Both the position numbers and the translations under genes were made by a program. From positions 1-60,928 of the forward strand of contig NZ_JOEZ01000036.1 in the NCBI RefSeq assembly GCF_000721175.1: a stretch of 60,928 bases of DNA, written 5' to 3'. Of the stretch, positions 44,581 to 54,291 are shown one piece after another. Every line of letters starts with the position of its first letter. Position 1 is the stretch's first letter. This DNA is from Streptomyces anulatus. GTDB lineage: Bacteria > Actinomycetota > Actinomycetes > Streptomycetales > Streptomycetaceae. Under the pieces are notes generated by a model. It was not told the DNA's origin, searched no databases, and saw nothing but the letters and a program-made list of their open reading frames with translations.

Positions 44581-47500
44581 TCAGTCCTCGCCCTCCAGGT
44601 TCCCTTCCGTCTCCAGGTACACCTGGCGCAGCGCGTCCAGCACCGCCGGGTCCGGCTTGGCCCACATGCCGCGCGACTCGGCCTCCAGCAGGCGTTCCGC
44701 GATGCCGTGCAGGGCCCAGGGGTTGGCCTCCTGGAGGAACTGGCGGTTCTCCGGGTCGAGCACGTACGTCTCGGTGAGCTTGTCGTACATCCAGTCGGCG
44801 ACGACGCCGGTCGTGGCGTCGTACCCGAAGAGGTAGTCGACCGTGGCCGCCAGCTCGAACGCGCCCTTGTAGCCGTGGCGGCGCATCGCCTCGATCCACT
44901 TCGGGTTGACGACCCGGGCGCGGAAGACGCGCGAGGTCTCCTCGACGAGGGTCCGCGTGCGGACGGTCTCGGGGCGGGTGGAGTCCCCGATGTACGCCTC
45001 CGGGGCCTTGCCCTTCAGCGCGCGCACGGTGGCGACCATGCCGCCGTGGTACTGGAAGTAGTCGTCGGAGTCCGCGATGTCGTGCTCGCGGGTGTCGGTG
45101 TTCTTCGCGGCGACCTCGATGCGCTTGTAGGCGCTCTCCATCTCCTCGCGGGCCGGGCGGCCGTCCAGCTCCCGGCCGTAGGCGTAGCCGCCCCAGACGG
45201 TGTAGACCTCGGCGAGGTCGGCGTCGGTGCGCCAGTCACGGGAGTCGATGAGCTGGAGGAGGCCCGCGCCGTACGTGCCGGGCCGGGAGCCGAAGATGCG
45301 GGTGGTGGCCCGTCGTTCGTCGCCGTGCTCGGCCAGGTCGGCCTGGGTGTGCGCCCGTACGTGGTTCTGCTCGGCCGGCTCGTCCAGCGAGGCGGCCAGC
45401 CGTACGGCGTCGTCGAGCAGCCCGACCGTGTGCGGGAACGCGTCGCGGAAGAAGCCCGAGATGCGCAGCGTCACGTCGATCCGGGGGCGGCCCAACTCGG
45501 CGTAGGGAATGGGCTCCAGGCCGGTCACACGGCGTGATGCGTCGTCCCAGACGGGGCGGATGCCGAGCAGTGCGAAGGCTTCGGCGATGTCGTCGCCCGC
45601 CGTGCGCATCGCACTGGTGCCCCAGAGGGACAGGCCGACCGAGGTGGGCCAGTCGCCGTTGTCGGTGCGGTAGCGGGTGAGGAGCGAGTCGGCCAGCGCC
45701 TGGCCGGTCTCCCAGGCGAGCTTGGAGGGGACGGCCTTCGGGTCGACCGAGTAGAAGTTGCGGCCGGTGGGGAGGACGTTGACCAGCCCGCGCAGCGGTG
45801 AACCGGAGGGCCCGGCGGGGACGAACCCGCCGTTCAGCGCGTGGACGGCGTGCGTGATTTCATCGGTCGTGGCCGCCATGCGCGGGACGACCTCGGTGGC
45901 GGCGAAGGTGAGGATGTCGGCGACCGCGTCCGGCAGCCCGGCGGCCACGGACGCCACGGCGGCCGGGTCCCAGTCGGCGTCGTCCATCGCCTGGACGAGC
46001 GCGCGGGCCTGCTCCTCGATCGTGTCCGCGGCGGTGCGGGTGGCGGCCGACTCGTCGAGCCCGAGCGCCTCGCGCAGGCCGGGGAGGGATGCCGTACCGC
46101 CCCAGATCTGGCGGGCGCGCAGCACGGCGAGGACGAGGTTGACCCGGTCGTTCCCGGCGGGCGGGTTGCCCAGCACGTGCAGGCCGTCGCGGATCTGGAC
46201 GTCCTTGATCTCGCAGAGCCAGCCGTCGAGATGCATGATGAAGTCGTCGAAGCCCTCGTCCTCCGGCCGGTCCTCCAGGCCGAGGTCGTGGTCGAGCTTC
46301 GCGGCCTGGATCAGCGTCCAGATCTGCGCGCGGACGGCGGGCAGCTTCGCCGGGTCCATGGCCGCGATCTGGGCGTGCTCGTCGAGGAGTTGCTCCAGGC
46401 GTGCGATGTCGCCGTAGCTGTCGGCGCGGGCCATCGGCGGCACCAGGTGGTCGATCAGCGTGGCGTGGACGCGGCGCTTGGCCTGCGTGCCCTCGCCCGG
46501 GTCGTTCACCAGGAACGGGTAGATGAGCGGGAGATCGCCCAGGGCGGCGTCCGGACCGCAGGCGGCGGAGAGGCCGGCGTTCTTGCCGGGCAGCCACTCC
46601 AGGTTCCCGTGCTTGCCGAGGTGGATCATCGCGTCCGCGCCGAAGCCGTTGTCGTCGGCGGAGGCGGCGATCCAGCGGTAGGCGGCCAGATAGTGGTGCG
46701 AGGGCGGCAGATCGGGGTCGTGGTAGATCGCGATCGGGTTCTCGCCGAAACCGCGCGGCGGCTGGATGAGGATGAGGAGGTTCCCGCGCCGCAGGGCCGC
46801 GAGGACGATGTCGCCCTCCGGGTTGGCGGACCGGTCGACGAACATCTCGCCGGGCGCCGGGCCCCAGTGCCGCTCGACCGCAAGGCGCAGCTCCTCGGGG
46901 AGGGTGGCGAACCAGCGGCGGTAGTCGGCGGCCGGGATCCGGACCGGGTTCCGCGCCAACTGCTCCTCGGTCAGCCACTCCTGGTCGTGGCCGCCCGCCT
47001 CGATCAGCGCGTAGATCAGCTCGTCGCCGTCGCCGGAGACCAGCCCCGGGATGTCGGCCTCGGGCCCGAAGTCGTACCCCTCGGCGCGCAGCCGCCGCAG
47101 CAGGGCGACCGCGCTGGCGGGGGTGTCGAGGCCGACGGCGTTCCCGATCCGGGAGTGCTTGGTCGGGTAGGCCGACAGCACGAGGGCGATCTTCTTCTCG
47201 GCGTTCGGGATGTTCCGCAGCTTCGCGTGCCGTACGGCGATCCCGGCGACCCGTGCCGCGCGCTCGGCGTCGGCGACGTACGCCGGGAGCCCGTCCTCGT
47301 CGATCTCCTTGAAGGAGAAGGGGACGGTGATCAGCCGGCCGTCGAACTCCGGCACCGCGATCTGGGTGGCCGCGTCGAGCGGGGAGACGCCCTCGTCGTT
47401 CTCCTCCCAGGCGCTGCGCGGGCTGGTGAGGCAGAGCGCCTGGAGGACCGGCACGTCGAGCCCGGTGAGCGCGCCCGCGTCCCACGACTCGTCGTCGCCG

Positions 47501-48186
47501 CCGGCGGACGCCTCGGCGGGCTTGGTGCCACCTGCCGCGAGGACGGTGGTCACGATGGCGTCGGCGGCGCGGAGCGCGTCGATCAGCTCGGCCTCGGGCG
47601 TACGGAGGGAGGCGACGTACAGCGGGAGCGGCCGGGCCCCGGCGTCCTCCACGGCGGTGCACAGCGCGTCGATGAACGCGGTGTTCCCGCTCATGTGGTG
47701 GGCGCGGTAGTAGAGGACGGCGACGGTCGGCGCACCCTCGGGGACCGCACGGGCCTCCCGCTCCAGCGGGCCCCACGCGGGGGCCGGGGCGGGCGGCTCG
47801 AAGCCGTGGCCGGTCAGCAGCACGGTGTCGGAGAGGAACCGGGCCAGCTGCTCCAGGTTGGCGGGCCCGCCGTGCGCGAGGTAGGCGTGCGCCTCGGCCG
47901 CGATGCCGATCGGCACGGTGGACGCGGCCATCAACTGGGCGTCGGGGGCCTGCTCGCCGGTCAGGACGACCACGGGGCGGCCGGTGGCCAGCACCGCGTC
48001 GAGCCCTTCCTGCCATGCCCGCACGCCGCCGAGGAGGCGTACGACGACGAGGTCGACGCCGTCCAGCAGGTCCGGCAGTCCGTCGAGGGAGACGCGGGAG
48101 GGGTTGGCGTACCGGTAGCTGACGGGTCCCTCGGAAGCGCGGGCGCTCAGGAGGTCGGTGTCGGACGTCGACAGGAGCAGGATCAT
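44581..48186 (-). CDS. cobN: Aerobic cobaltochelatase subunit CobN
   Basis: A 1201-residue protein, the usual length of CobN. It inserts Co2+ into hydrogenobyrinate a,c-diamide with the CobS and CobT (or ChlID-like) subunits, using ATP. Recognisable stretches: YYRAHHMSGNTAFIDALCTA, KHGNLEWLPGKNAGLS, PFLVNDPGEGTQAKRR and GFVPAGPSGSPLRGL. The metal- and tetrapyrrole-handling histidines are within these blocks. Transcription starts behind a cobalamin riboswitch, so B12 represses it. It is divergent from cobG. No chelatase small subunits are in the window. Confidence 0.93.
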   Translation of the reverse strand: MILLLSTSDTDLLSARASEGPVSYRYANPSRVSLDGLPDLLDGVDLVVVRLLGGVRAWQEGLDAVLATGRPVVVLTGEQAPDAQLMAASTVPIGIAAEAHAYLAHGGPANLEQLARFLSDTVLLTGHGFEPPAPAPAWGPLEREARAVPEGAPTVAVLYYRAHHMSGNTAFIDALCTAVEDAGARPLPLYVASLRTPEAELIDALRAADAIVTTVLAAGGTKPAEASAGGDDESWDAGALTGLDVPVLQALCLTSPRSAWEENDEGVSPLDAATQIAVPEFDGRLITVPFSFKEIDEDGLPAYVADAERAARVAGIAVRHAKLRNIPNAEKKIALVLSAYPTKHSRIGNAVGLDTPASAVALLRRLRAEGYDFGPEADIPGLVSGDGDELIYALIEAGGHDQEWLTEEQLARNPVRIPAADYRRWFATLPEELRLAVERHWGPAPGEMFVDRSANPEGDIVLAALRRGNLLILIQPPRGFGENPIAIYHDPDLPPSHHYLAAYRWIAASADDNGFGADAMIHLGKHGNLEWLPGKNAGLSAACGPDAALGDLPLIYPFLVNDPGEGTQAKRRVHATLIDHLVPPMARADSYGDIARLEQLLDEHAQIAAMDPAKLPAVRAQIWTLIQAAKLDHDLGLEDRPEDEGFDDFIMHLDGWLCEIKDVQIRDGLHVLGNPPAGNDRVNLVLAVLRARQIWGGTASLPGLREALGLDESAATRTAADTIEEQARALVQAMDDADWDPAAVASVAAGLPDAVADILTFAATEVVPRMAATTDEITHAVHALNGGFVPAGPSGSPLRGLVNVLPTGRNFYSVDPKAVPSKLAWETGQALADSLLTRYRTDNGDWPTSVGLSLWGTSAMRTAGDDIAEAFALLGIRPVWDDASRRVTGLEPIPYAELGRPRIDVTLRISGFFRDAFPHTVGLLDDAVRLAASLDEPAEQNHVRAHTQADLAEHGDERRATTRIFGSRPGTYGAGLLQLIDSRDWRTDADLAEVYTVWGGYAYGRELDGRPAREEMESAYKRIEVAAKNTDTREHDIADSDDYFQYHGGMVATVRALKGKAPEAYIGDSTRPETVRTRTLVEETSRVFRARVVNPKWIEAMRRHGYKGAFELAATVDYLFGYDATTGVVADWMYDKLTETYVLDPENRQFLQEANPWALHGIAERLLEAESRGMWAKPDPAVLDALRQVYLETEGNLEGED

Positions 48187-48245
48187 GCTGCGTCAGGCCT
48201 TCCTCGGGGTGTCCACGCCCCGGGCGGTGTCGGAGGGTCTCCCCA

Positions 48246-48267
48246 CGCCCGGCCGGAAGACCGGGCG
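48246..48267 (-). terminator. Expression-platform hairpin of the cobalamin riboswitch
   Basis: CGCCCGG and CCGGGCG form a 7-bp stem with an 8-nt loop, between the riboswitch aptamer and the cobN start. It lies where the structure could either end transcription or hide the start region when the ligand is bound. Confidence 0.55.
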
Positions 48268-48269
48268 TT

Positions 48270-48405
48270 CGGGGAAGGGAGTTCCTGACTCGCCCGGCCG
48301 GTGGTGGCGGCCGTGCTCACAGTGGCGGGACCGCGCCGGAATCTCACCGGGCTTCCTCCCCTGTCGCCGTCTGGCGATGGCGGCCTGAACGGACCACCGT
48401 CTGCA
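48270..48405 (-). ncRNA. Cobalamin (B12) riboswitch upstream of cobN
   Basis: On the minus strand the sequence shows the classical aptamer elements in order: a GGAAGCCCGGTGAGATTCCG segment, the B12-box-like GTCCCGCCACTGTGA (core GCCACTG at 48320-48326) and the 3' AGTCAGGAACTC strand (48280-48291). It sits about 90 bp before cobN. Binding of adenosylcobalamin should turn cobN expression down. Confidence 0.9.
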
Positions 48406-48519
48406 TCCTAAGCGGCCGAGGTGGGGGCGGGGCAGGGGGCGGGGGTGCGGTGGTGATCACTGCTTGCGGGTTCGGCTCCGCGCCGGACGCCTCCTGTCCC
48501 GCCGGCTCGCCGCGTTCGG

Positions 48520-48667
48520 CTGTCCCGCGGTACGGGTGGCCCGCCACCGTCGGCTGTCCCGCAGTACGGGTGGCCCGCCGCCGCCGACTGTCCCGCAGTA
48601 CGGGTGGCCCGCCGCCGCCGCCGACTGTCCCGCAGTACGGGCCGGCCCGCCGCCGGCTGTCCCGCAG
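48520..48667. repeat. Four tandem 34-37 bp repeats upstream of cobG
   Basis: Units starting CTGTCCCGCAGTACGGGTGG begin at 48520, 48554, 48588 and 48625, with a partial fifth at 48657. Variation is mostly in the number of GCC triplets. Each unit holds the small stem CCCG-CAGTA-CGGG (CGGTA in the first). The array ends about 55 bp before the cobG start, so it may influence its transcription or leader folding. Confidence 0.85.
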
Positions 48668-48720
48668 GTCACAGGAGCGAGCCCGCCGATCGCATCGGCA
48701 CGGTCGGTATGCTCGCCGCC

Positions 48721-50004
48721 ATGCCCGAATCCGCCCCCTCGCCCCTTTCCACGGGCGGCACATCCCCCCGCGACGGCGGCGACGCCTGCCCGGGGACGCT
48801 ACGGCTGCACCAGGCCGACGACGGGGCCCTGGCCCGTGTGCGCATCCCCGGCGGGGTGCTGAGCGCGGACCGGGCGGACGCACTGCTCGCGGTGGCCGGC
48901 CGGTTCGGCGACGGTGACCTGCATCTCACCTCGCGGGGCAACGTACAACTGCGCGGCCTCGACGCGGAGTGCGGCGGCGGACCGGCCGAACTGCTCACCG
49001 CCGCCGGGCTGCTGCCGTCCGCCGCGCACGAGCGGGCCCGCAACATCGTGGCCTCGCCGCTCGCCGGCCTGGACGGTTCGCCCGCACTCGGCGACCGGCT
49101 GTCCGCGCTGGACGGCCTGGTGTGCGCGTCGGCCGCCGCCGCATCGCTCTCCGGCCGCTTCCTCTTCGCCCTCGACGACGGGCGCGGTGACGTGGACGCG
49201 CTGGGCGCGGACGTGACCCTGATCGCGGCGGGCGACAGCTCCCTCCTGCGGATCGGGGCCGGGGACGAGGTGTTCCGGGTACCGGCCGAGGAGGGCCCGC
49301 GCGCCGCGCTCCTGGCCGCCGAGGCGTTCCTCCGCGCCGCCCGGGACTCCGGCGCGTGGCGCGTGAAGGACCTGCCCGACGACGTACGGGCCGAGGTGGT
49401 CCGAGCCGTCGGCGCGGCGGCTGGTCCGGTCGTGAACCGCCCCCGCCCGCGTACGGCGAAGGCTCCGCAACCGGGCCCGGTCACCGCACCGGACGACCAC
49501 GGCGGCGCCGCGACCGCGATCAGCGTCGGCGTACCCCTGGGCCGGCTGTCCGCCGCCCAGTGGCGGCTGCTCACCGATACTGCCCGGCGGTACGGGGACG
49601 AGCTGCGGCTCACCCCGTGGCGCGGAATCGTCATCCCCGGCCCGTTCGGCGAGAACGACGCGGCGGCGGCGCTCCACACCCTGGCGGCGGCCGGGCTCAT
49701 CACCGGCCCCGACTCCCCGTGGACCGGCGTCGGCGCCTGCATCGGCCACCCCGGCTGCGCCAAGTCGCTGTCCGACGTGCGGGCCGAAGCGGGGGCCGCT
49801 GTCGGACCGGTCGGGCGGCTCCCTGTGTACTGGTCGGGGTGCGAACGCCGCTGCGGCCACCCCCACGGGGAGTGGATCGATGTGGTCGTCACGCCCGACG
49901 GGCACCGGATCTCCCACGTACGGGGCGACCGCCGGGACCCATCGGCGACGGTCCGCGACGACCCGGCGGCACTCGCGGCGGCGGTGGCCGCGGCCCGCGC
50001 CTGA
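48721..50004 (+). CDS. cobG: Precorrin-3B synthase CobG
   Basis: A 427-residue member of the nitrite/sulfite reductase fold. The two half-repeats are evident: [14 protein letters not shown] near residue 80 and [13 protein letters not shown] near 300. The Cys cluster expected for the 4Fe-4S centre is in [12 protein letters not shown] and [13 protein letters not shown]. It oxidises precorrin-3A to precorrin-3B with O2, forming the gamma-lactone, which marks an aerobic pathway. The ATG at 48721 is preferred; a second ATG lies 9 bp upstream. cobH follows 56 bp later. Confidence 0.9.
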   Translation: MPESAPSPLSTGGTSPRDGGDACPGTLRLHQADDGALARVRIPGGVLSADRADALLAVAGRFGDGDLHLTSRGNVQLRGLDAECGGGPAELLTAAGLLPSAAHERARNIVASPLAGLDGSPALGDRLSALDGLVCASAAAASLSGRFLFALDDGRGDVDALGADVTLIAAGDSSLLRIGAGDEVFRVPAEEGPRAALLAAEAFLRAARDSGAWRVKDLPDDVRAEVVRAVGAAAGPVVNRPRPRTAKAPQPGPVTAPDDHGGAATAISVGVPLGRLSAAQWRLLTDTARRYGDELRLTPWRGIVIPGPFGENDAAAALHTLAAAGLITGPDSPWTGVGACIGHPGCAKSLSDVRAEAGAAVGPVGRLPVYWSGCERRCGHPHGEWIDVVVTPDGHRISHVRGDRRDPSATVRDDPAALAAAVAAARA

Positions 50005-50060
50005 GCACGCTCCCCTTCCCCCATCCCCTCCCCATACCGGCAGAAGAAAGCGACAGCACT

Positions 50061-50687
50061 GTGCACCAGTACGAGAAGGACGGACCGGCGATCTACCGCC
50101 AGTCCTTCGCCACCATCCGCGCGGAGGCGGATCTGGCCGGGCTGCCCGCCGACGTGAGCCAGGTCGCCGTCCGGATGATCCACGCCTGCGGCATGGTCGA
50201 CCTCGTGACTGACCTCGCCTTCTCGCCGAACGCCGTGGCCGACGCCCGCGCGGCCCTGCGCTCCGGCGCACCGATCCTCTGCGACGTGGCGATGGTGGCC
50301 AGCGGGGTCACCCGCAGGCGGCTGCCCGCGGACAACGACGTGGTGTGCACGCTGTCCGACCCGTCCGTGCCGGAGCTGGCCGCGAAGATGGGGACCACCC
50401 GCAGCGCGGCGGCCCTGGAGCTGTGGCGGGACCGGATGGAGGGGGCGGTGGTCGCGGTGGGCAACGCCCCGACCGCCCTCTTCCGCCTGCTGGAGATGAT
50501 CGAGGAGGGCGCCCCGCGCCCGGCCGCCGTGATCGGCGTCCCGGTCGGCTTCATCGGCGCGGCCGAGTCCAAGGAGGCCCTGGCCGAGCACGCGTCGGGC
50601 TTGGAGCACCTGATCGTGCGCGGCCGGCGCGGCGGCAGCGCGATAGCGGCCGCGGCGCTCAACGCCATCGCCAGCGAGGAAGAGTAG
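50061..50687 (+). CDS. cobH: Precorrin-8X methylmutase CobH
   Basis: A 208-residue protein from the GTG at 50061. It moves the C-11 methyl to C-12 to give hydrogenobyrinate. Family motifs: the catalytic His in [21 protein letters not shown], and [14 protein letters not shown] followed by [14 protein letters not shown]. The stop shares one base with the GTG start of cobIJ. Confidence 0.93.
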   Translation: MHQYEKDGPAIYRQSFATIRAEADLAGLPADVSQVAVRMIHACGMVDLVTDLAFSPNAVADARAALRSGAPILCDVAMVASGVTRRRLPADNDVVCTLSDPSVPELAAKMGTTRSAAALELWRDRMEGAVVAVGNAPTALFRLLEMIEEGAPRPAAVIGVPVGFIGAAESKEALAEHASGLEHLIVRGRRGGSAIAAAALNAIASEEE

Positions 50688-52246
50688 TGACCCCTCCAAT
50701 GACCTCTCCGGTGAACGGGATCAAGAGTGGCGGCGGCAGGCTCTACGGTGTCGGCCTCGGCCCCGGCGACCCGGAGCTGATGACCCTGCGGGCCGTCCGG
50801 GCCATCGGCGAGGCGGACGTCGTCGCGTACCACAGCGCCCGGCACGGCCGCTCGATCGCCCGGTCCATCGCGGCGGCGCACCTGCGGCCCGACCACATCG
50901 AGGAGGCCCTGGTCTACCCCGTCACGACGGAGACCACGGACCACCCGGGCGGTTACCGGGGCGCGCTGGAGGAGTTCTACGAGAAGGCCGCGGCCCGCCT
51001 CGCGGCGCACCTGGACGCGGGCCTGACCGTCGCGGTGCTCGCCGAGGGCGACCCGATGTTCTACGGCTCCTACATGCACATGCACAAGCGCCTGGCCGAC
51101 CGTTACGCGACCGAGGTCATCCCGGGCGTGACGTCCGTGAGCGCTGCGGCGGCCCGCCTCGGCACCCCCCTGGTCGAGGGCGAGGAGATCCTCACGATCC
51201 TGCCCGGCACGCTGCCGGAGGAGGAGCTGACGGCCCGTCTCGCCGCCACGGACACGGCGGTGGTGATGAAGCTGGGGCGTACGTTCCCGGCGGTGCGCGG
51301 GGCGTTCGAGGCGTCGGGGAGGCTGGCGGAGGCACGGTACGTCGAGCGGGCGACGATGGCCGGGGAGCGCACGGGCGACCTCGCGGACATCGACCCGGCG
51401 TCGGTCCCGTACTTCTCGGTGGCGGTGCTGCCGAGCCGCGTGGACGCGCCGCGGCCTTCCGAACGGACCGGCGGCGAGGTCGTGGTCGTGGGCACCGGCC
51501 CGGCGGGCCCGCTGTGGCTGACGCCCGAGACGCGCGGGGCGCTGGCGGCGGCGGACGACGTGGTCGGCTACACGACCTACCTGGACCGGGTGCCGGTCCG
51601 CCCCGGCCAGGCGCGGCACGGCTCGGACAACAAGGTGGAGTCGGAGCGCGCCGAGTTCGCGTTGGACCTGGCCCGGCGGGGCCGCCGCGTCGCGGTGGTC
51701 TCCGGCGGCGATCCCGGGGTCTTCGCGATGGCGACGGCGGTGCTGGAGGTGGCCTCGCAGGACGCGTACGAGGACATCCCCGTACGGGTGCTGCCCGGCG
51801 TCACCGCGGCGAACGCCGCCGCCGCCCGCGCGGGCGCCCCGCTGGGCCACGACTACGCCACGATCTCCCTCTCGGACCGGCTCAAGCCGTGGGAGGTCAT
51901 CGCCGAACGGCTGCGCGCGGCAGCCTCGGCGGACCTGGTGCTGGCCCTGTACAACCCGGGCTCCAAGTCCCGTACGTGGCAGGTCGGCAAGGCCCGCGAC
52001 CTGCTCCTGGAGCACCGCTCGCCGGACACGCCGGTCGTCCTCGGCCGGGACGTGGGCGGCCCGACGGAGAGCGTGCGGACGGTGCGGCTGGCGGATCTGG
52101 ACCCGGCGGAGGTGGACATGCGGACGCTGCTGATCGTGGGCTCGTCGCAGACGCGGTGGGTGGAGCGGGGCGGGGCGGGCCGGTCGGTCGTCTGGACGCC
52201 GCGCCGCTACCCGGAGGCGCCGGCGTCGCCGGAGCCCTCCGCGTAG
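50687..52246 (+). CDS. cobIJ: CobI-CobJ fusion: precorrin-2 C20- and precorrin-3B C17-methyltransferase
   Basis: About 519 residues carrying two SAM-dependent tetrapyrrole methylase domains. The CobI half (about 1-255) has LYGVGLGPGDPELMTLRAV and LAEGDPMFYGSY. The CobJ half (about 265-500) has VVVVGTGPAGPLWLTPETR and VSGGDPGVFAMA, plus LYNPGSKSRTWQ. Start: GTG at 50687 overlapping the cobH stop, or ATG at 50699. The last 40 bp overlap the 3' end of cobK on the other strand. Confidence 0.92.
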   Translation: MTPPMTSPVNGIKSGGGRLYGVGLGPGDPELMTLRAVRAIGEADVVAYHSARHGRSIARSIAAAHLRPDHIEEALVYPVTTETTDHPGGYRGALEEFYEKAAARLAAHLDAGLTVAVLAEGDPMFYGSYMHMHKRLADRYATEVIPGVTSVSAAAARLGTPLVEGEEILTILPGTLPEEELTARLAATDTAVVMKLGRTFPAVRGAFEASGRLAEARYVERATMAGERTGDLADIDPASVPYFSVAVLPSRVDAPRPSERTGGEVVVVGTGPAGPLWLTPETRGALAAADDVVGYTTYLDRVPVRPGQARHGSDNKVESERAEFALDLARRGRRVAVVSGGDPGVFAMATAVLEVASQDAYEDIPVRVLPGVTAANAAAARAGAPLGHDYATISLSDRLKPWEVIAERLRAAASADLVLALYNPGSKSRTWQVGKARDLLLEHRSPDTPVVLGRDVGGPTESVRTVRLADLDPAEVDMRTLLIVGSSQTRWVERGGAGRSVVWTPRRYPEAPASPEPSA

Positions 52247-52998
52247 AGCCGGCGTACCCACCGCACGGCCTCGTCGGGCGTACGGGCCACCGGCACCCCT
52301 TCCGGTACCGGTGGCCGCCGGACGACGACGACGGGGATCTGGGCTTCACGGGCGGCGGTGAGCTTGGGGGCGGTGGCGTCCCCGCCGCTGTCCTTGGTGA
52401 CGAGGACGTCGAGGCGGTGGTGCCGGATGATCTCCCGCTCGCCCTCCAGCGTGAACGGCCCCCGATCGAGCAGGACCTCCATCCGGGCCGGGCAGGGCGG
52501 CTCGGGAGCGTCGACGGACCGCACGAGGAACCACAGTTCATCGAGTCCCGCTCCGGCGAAGGCGGCGAGCCCCATCCGCCCGGTGGTGAGGAAGACCCGC
52601 TCGCCGAGTGCGGGCAGCAGCCCGGCGGCCTCGGCGAGCGATCCGGCGGAGTGCCAGCGGTCACCGTCCTGGGCGACCCAGCCGGGCCGGCGGAGGGCGA
52701 GGAGAGGAACATGGGCCTGCGCGGCGGCCTCGGCCGCGTTCCGGCTCATGGTCGCGGCGAAGGGGTGGGTGGCATCGACGATCGCGTCCACGCCGTGCTC
52801 ACGCACCCAGGCGGCGAGCCCGAAGGGACCACCGAACCCGCCGACGCGCACGTCACCCGGCGGCAGCCGGGGAGCGGAGACGCGCCCGGCGAGCGAGGTG
52901 GTGACCCGGACGTGCCGGTCGCCGGCAAGGCTCTCGGCCAGTCGGCGGGCCTCGGTCGTACCCCCCAGAACAAGAACGTGCACAGGCAGCACAGGCAT
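52207..52998 (-). CDS. cobK: Precorrin-6A reductase CobK
   Basis: A 263-residue NADPH-dependent reductase. The N-terminal dinucleotide site is VLVLGGTTEARRLAESL. The pathway motif VDATHPFAATMSRNA and the C-terminal VTKDSGGDATAPKL are characteristic of CobK/CbiJ. It lies antiparallel between cobIJ and cbiD, converging on cobIJ with a 40-bp overlap and diverging from cbiD with a 17-bp gap, so its promoter must overlap the cbiD start. Confidence 0.92.
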   Translation of the reverse strand: MPVLPVHVLVLGGTTEARRLAESLAGDRHVRVTTSLAGRVSAPRLPPGDVRVGGFGGPFGLAAWVREHGVDAIVDATHPFAATMSRNAAEAAAQAHVPLLALRRPGWVAQDGDRWHSAGSLAEAAGLLPALGERVFLTTGRMGLAAFAGAGLDELWFLVRSVDAPEPPCPARMEVLLDRGPFTLEGEREIIRHHRLDVLVTKDSGGDATAPKLTAAREAQIPVVVVRRPPVPEGVPVARTPDEAVRWVRRLYAEGSGDAGASG

Positions 52999-53015
52999 CG
53001 GAACGGACTCTTCTC

Positions 53016-54125
53016 ATGAACGCTGAGGCGCGGGGCGGTCGCAGTGCCCAACTCAAGCACACCGGCCTGCGCCCCGGCTGGACGACCGGCGCCTGTGCGA
53101 CGGCGGCGACGACGGCCGCGTACACGGCACTGCTGACCGGCGACTTCCCGGACCCGGTGACCATCACGCTGCCGAAGGGCCAGACACCGGCGTTCGCGCT
53201 GGCGGTGGAGGAGCTGACGGCCGGGCGGGCGAGCGCCGGGGTGGTCAAGGACGCGGGCGACGACCCGGACGTGACGCACGGGGCGCTGGTGAGGTCGACG
53301 GTACGGAGGCTGCCGCCGGGCTCGGGCGTGGTGTTCCGGGCCGGCCCGGGCGTCGGCACGGTCACCCTCCCCGGCCTGCCGCTGGACGTCGGGGAGCCCG
53401 CGGTGAACCCGGTGCCGCGCCAACTGATGCGGGAGCACGTGGAGCGGTTGGCGGCGGAGCACGGCGAGTCGGGGGACGTGGAGATCACGGTCTCCGTCGA
53501 CCACGGCGAGGAGATCGCCCGCTCGACGTGGAACGGCCGCCTCGGCATCCTGGGCGGCCTCTCGATCCTCGGCACCACGGGCGTCGTGGTCCCGTACTCC
53601 TGCTCGGCCTGGATCGACTCGATCCGCCGGGGCGTGGACGTGGCGCGGGCGGCGGGCCTGACCCACGTGGCGGGCTGCACGGGCTCGACGTCGGAGAAGA
53701 CGGTGACCGCGGAGTACGGCCTGCCGGACATCGCGCTGCTGGACATGGGGGACTTCGCGGGCGCGGTCCTGAAGTACGTACGCCGTCATCCCGTCGCCCG
53801 CCTGACGATCTGCGGCGGCTTCGCCAAACTCTCCAAACTCGCGGCCGGCCACCTGGACCTCCACTCGGCCCGCTCCCAGGTCGACAAGCCCTTCCTGGCC
53901 GACCTGGCCCGCCGGGGCGGCGCGGACGAACCGCTGGCTTCCCGGATCGCCACCGCCAACACGGGCCTGGAGGCACTGCGCCTGTGCGAGGCGGCGGGCG
54001 TCCCGCTGGGCGACCTGGTGGCAGCACGGGCCCGCGACGAGGCGTCGGCGGTTCTGCGGGGCGCGCCGGTCGCGGTCGACGTGATCTGCATCGACCGGGC
54101 GGGAGTGGTGGTGGGGCGGGGGTAG
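53016..54125 (+). CDS. cbiD: Cobalt-precorrin-5B C1-methyltransferase CbiD
   Basis: A 369-residue protein with the CbiD motifs LRPGWTTGACATAATTAA, VDHGEEIARSTWNGRLGILG, GTTGVVVPYSCSAWIDS and CGGFAKLSKLAAGH. It methylates C-1 in corrin formation; actinobacteria commonly use CbiD in place of CobF. The last 30 codons (DEASAVLRGAPVAVDVICID onward) lie in a 97-bp segment that is repeated exactly at 56462-56558, so the 3' end exists twice. Confidence 0.93.
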   Translation: MNAEARGGRSAQLKHTGLRPGWTTGACATAATTAAYTALLTGDFPDPVTITLPKGQTPAFALAVEELTAGRASAGVVKDAGDDPDVTHGALVRSTVRRLPPGSGVVFRAGPGVGTVTLPGLPLDVGEPAVNPVPRQLMREHVERLAAEHGESGDVEITVSVDHGEEIARSTWNGRLGILGGLSILGTTGVVVPYSCSAWIDSIRRGVDVARAAGLTHVAGCTGSTSEKTVTAEYGLPDIALLDMGDFAGAVLKYVRRHPVARLTICGGFAKLSKLAAGHLDLHSARSQVDKPFLADLARRGGADEPLASRIATANTGLEALRLCEAAGVPLGDLVAARARDEASAVLRGAPVAVDVICIDRAGVVVGRG

Positions 54126-54132
54126 CGCGGCG
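54036..54132 (+). repeat. Left copy of a 97-bp perfect direct repeat (cbiD 3' end)
   Basis: Identical over 97 bp to 56462-56558. It starts at GACGAGGCGTCGGCGG and runs through the cbiD stop codon to GCGCGGCG. Identity stops sharply at both ends. With the right copy it brackets a 2.3-kb insertion holding an ATPase/TOPRIM-like gene pair. Confidence 0.95.
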
Positions 54133-54156
54133 AAGCAACGGCCTTCCGTGCTTCGC
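54130..54156 (+). terminator. Terminator hairpin after cbiD
   Basis: GCGAAGCA and TGCTTCGC form an 8-bp stem around an 11-nt loop, starting 5 bp past the cbiD stop and just inside the inserted segment. Confidence 0.6.
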
Positions 54157-54291
54157 ACAATCGAGAACGGTGTGTCAGCCGCACGGTCTACGCTGCACAG
54201 AGGCTGTTGCCACCTGAGCACATCAGTCTGGACGCTGTTTCCTCAAGGCACTTGCGCCGCCCGGCGACCTGCTACCCGATAGGTTCATCCC

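Noticed and set aside
48520..48667. CRISPR array
   Set aside because: Units are contiguous without unique spacers, and no cas genes are in the window.
48344..48883. Frames running through the tandem repeats before cobG
   Set aside because: They translate the repeat units into Arg/Pro/Thr-rich strings and cover the riboswitch region and the cobG start. They are not genes.
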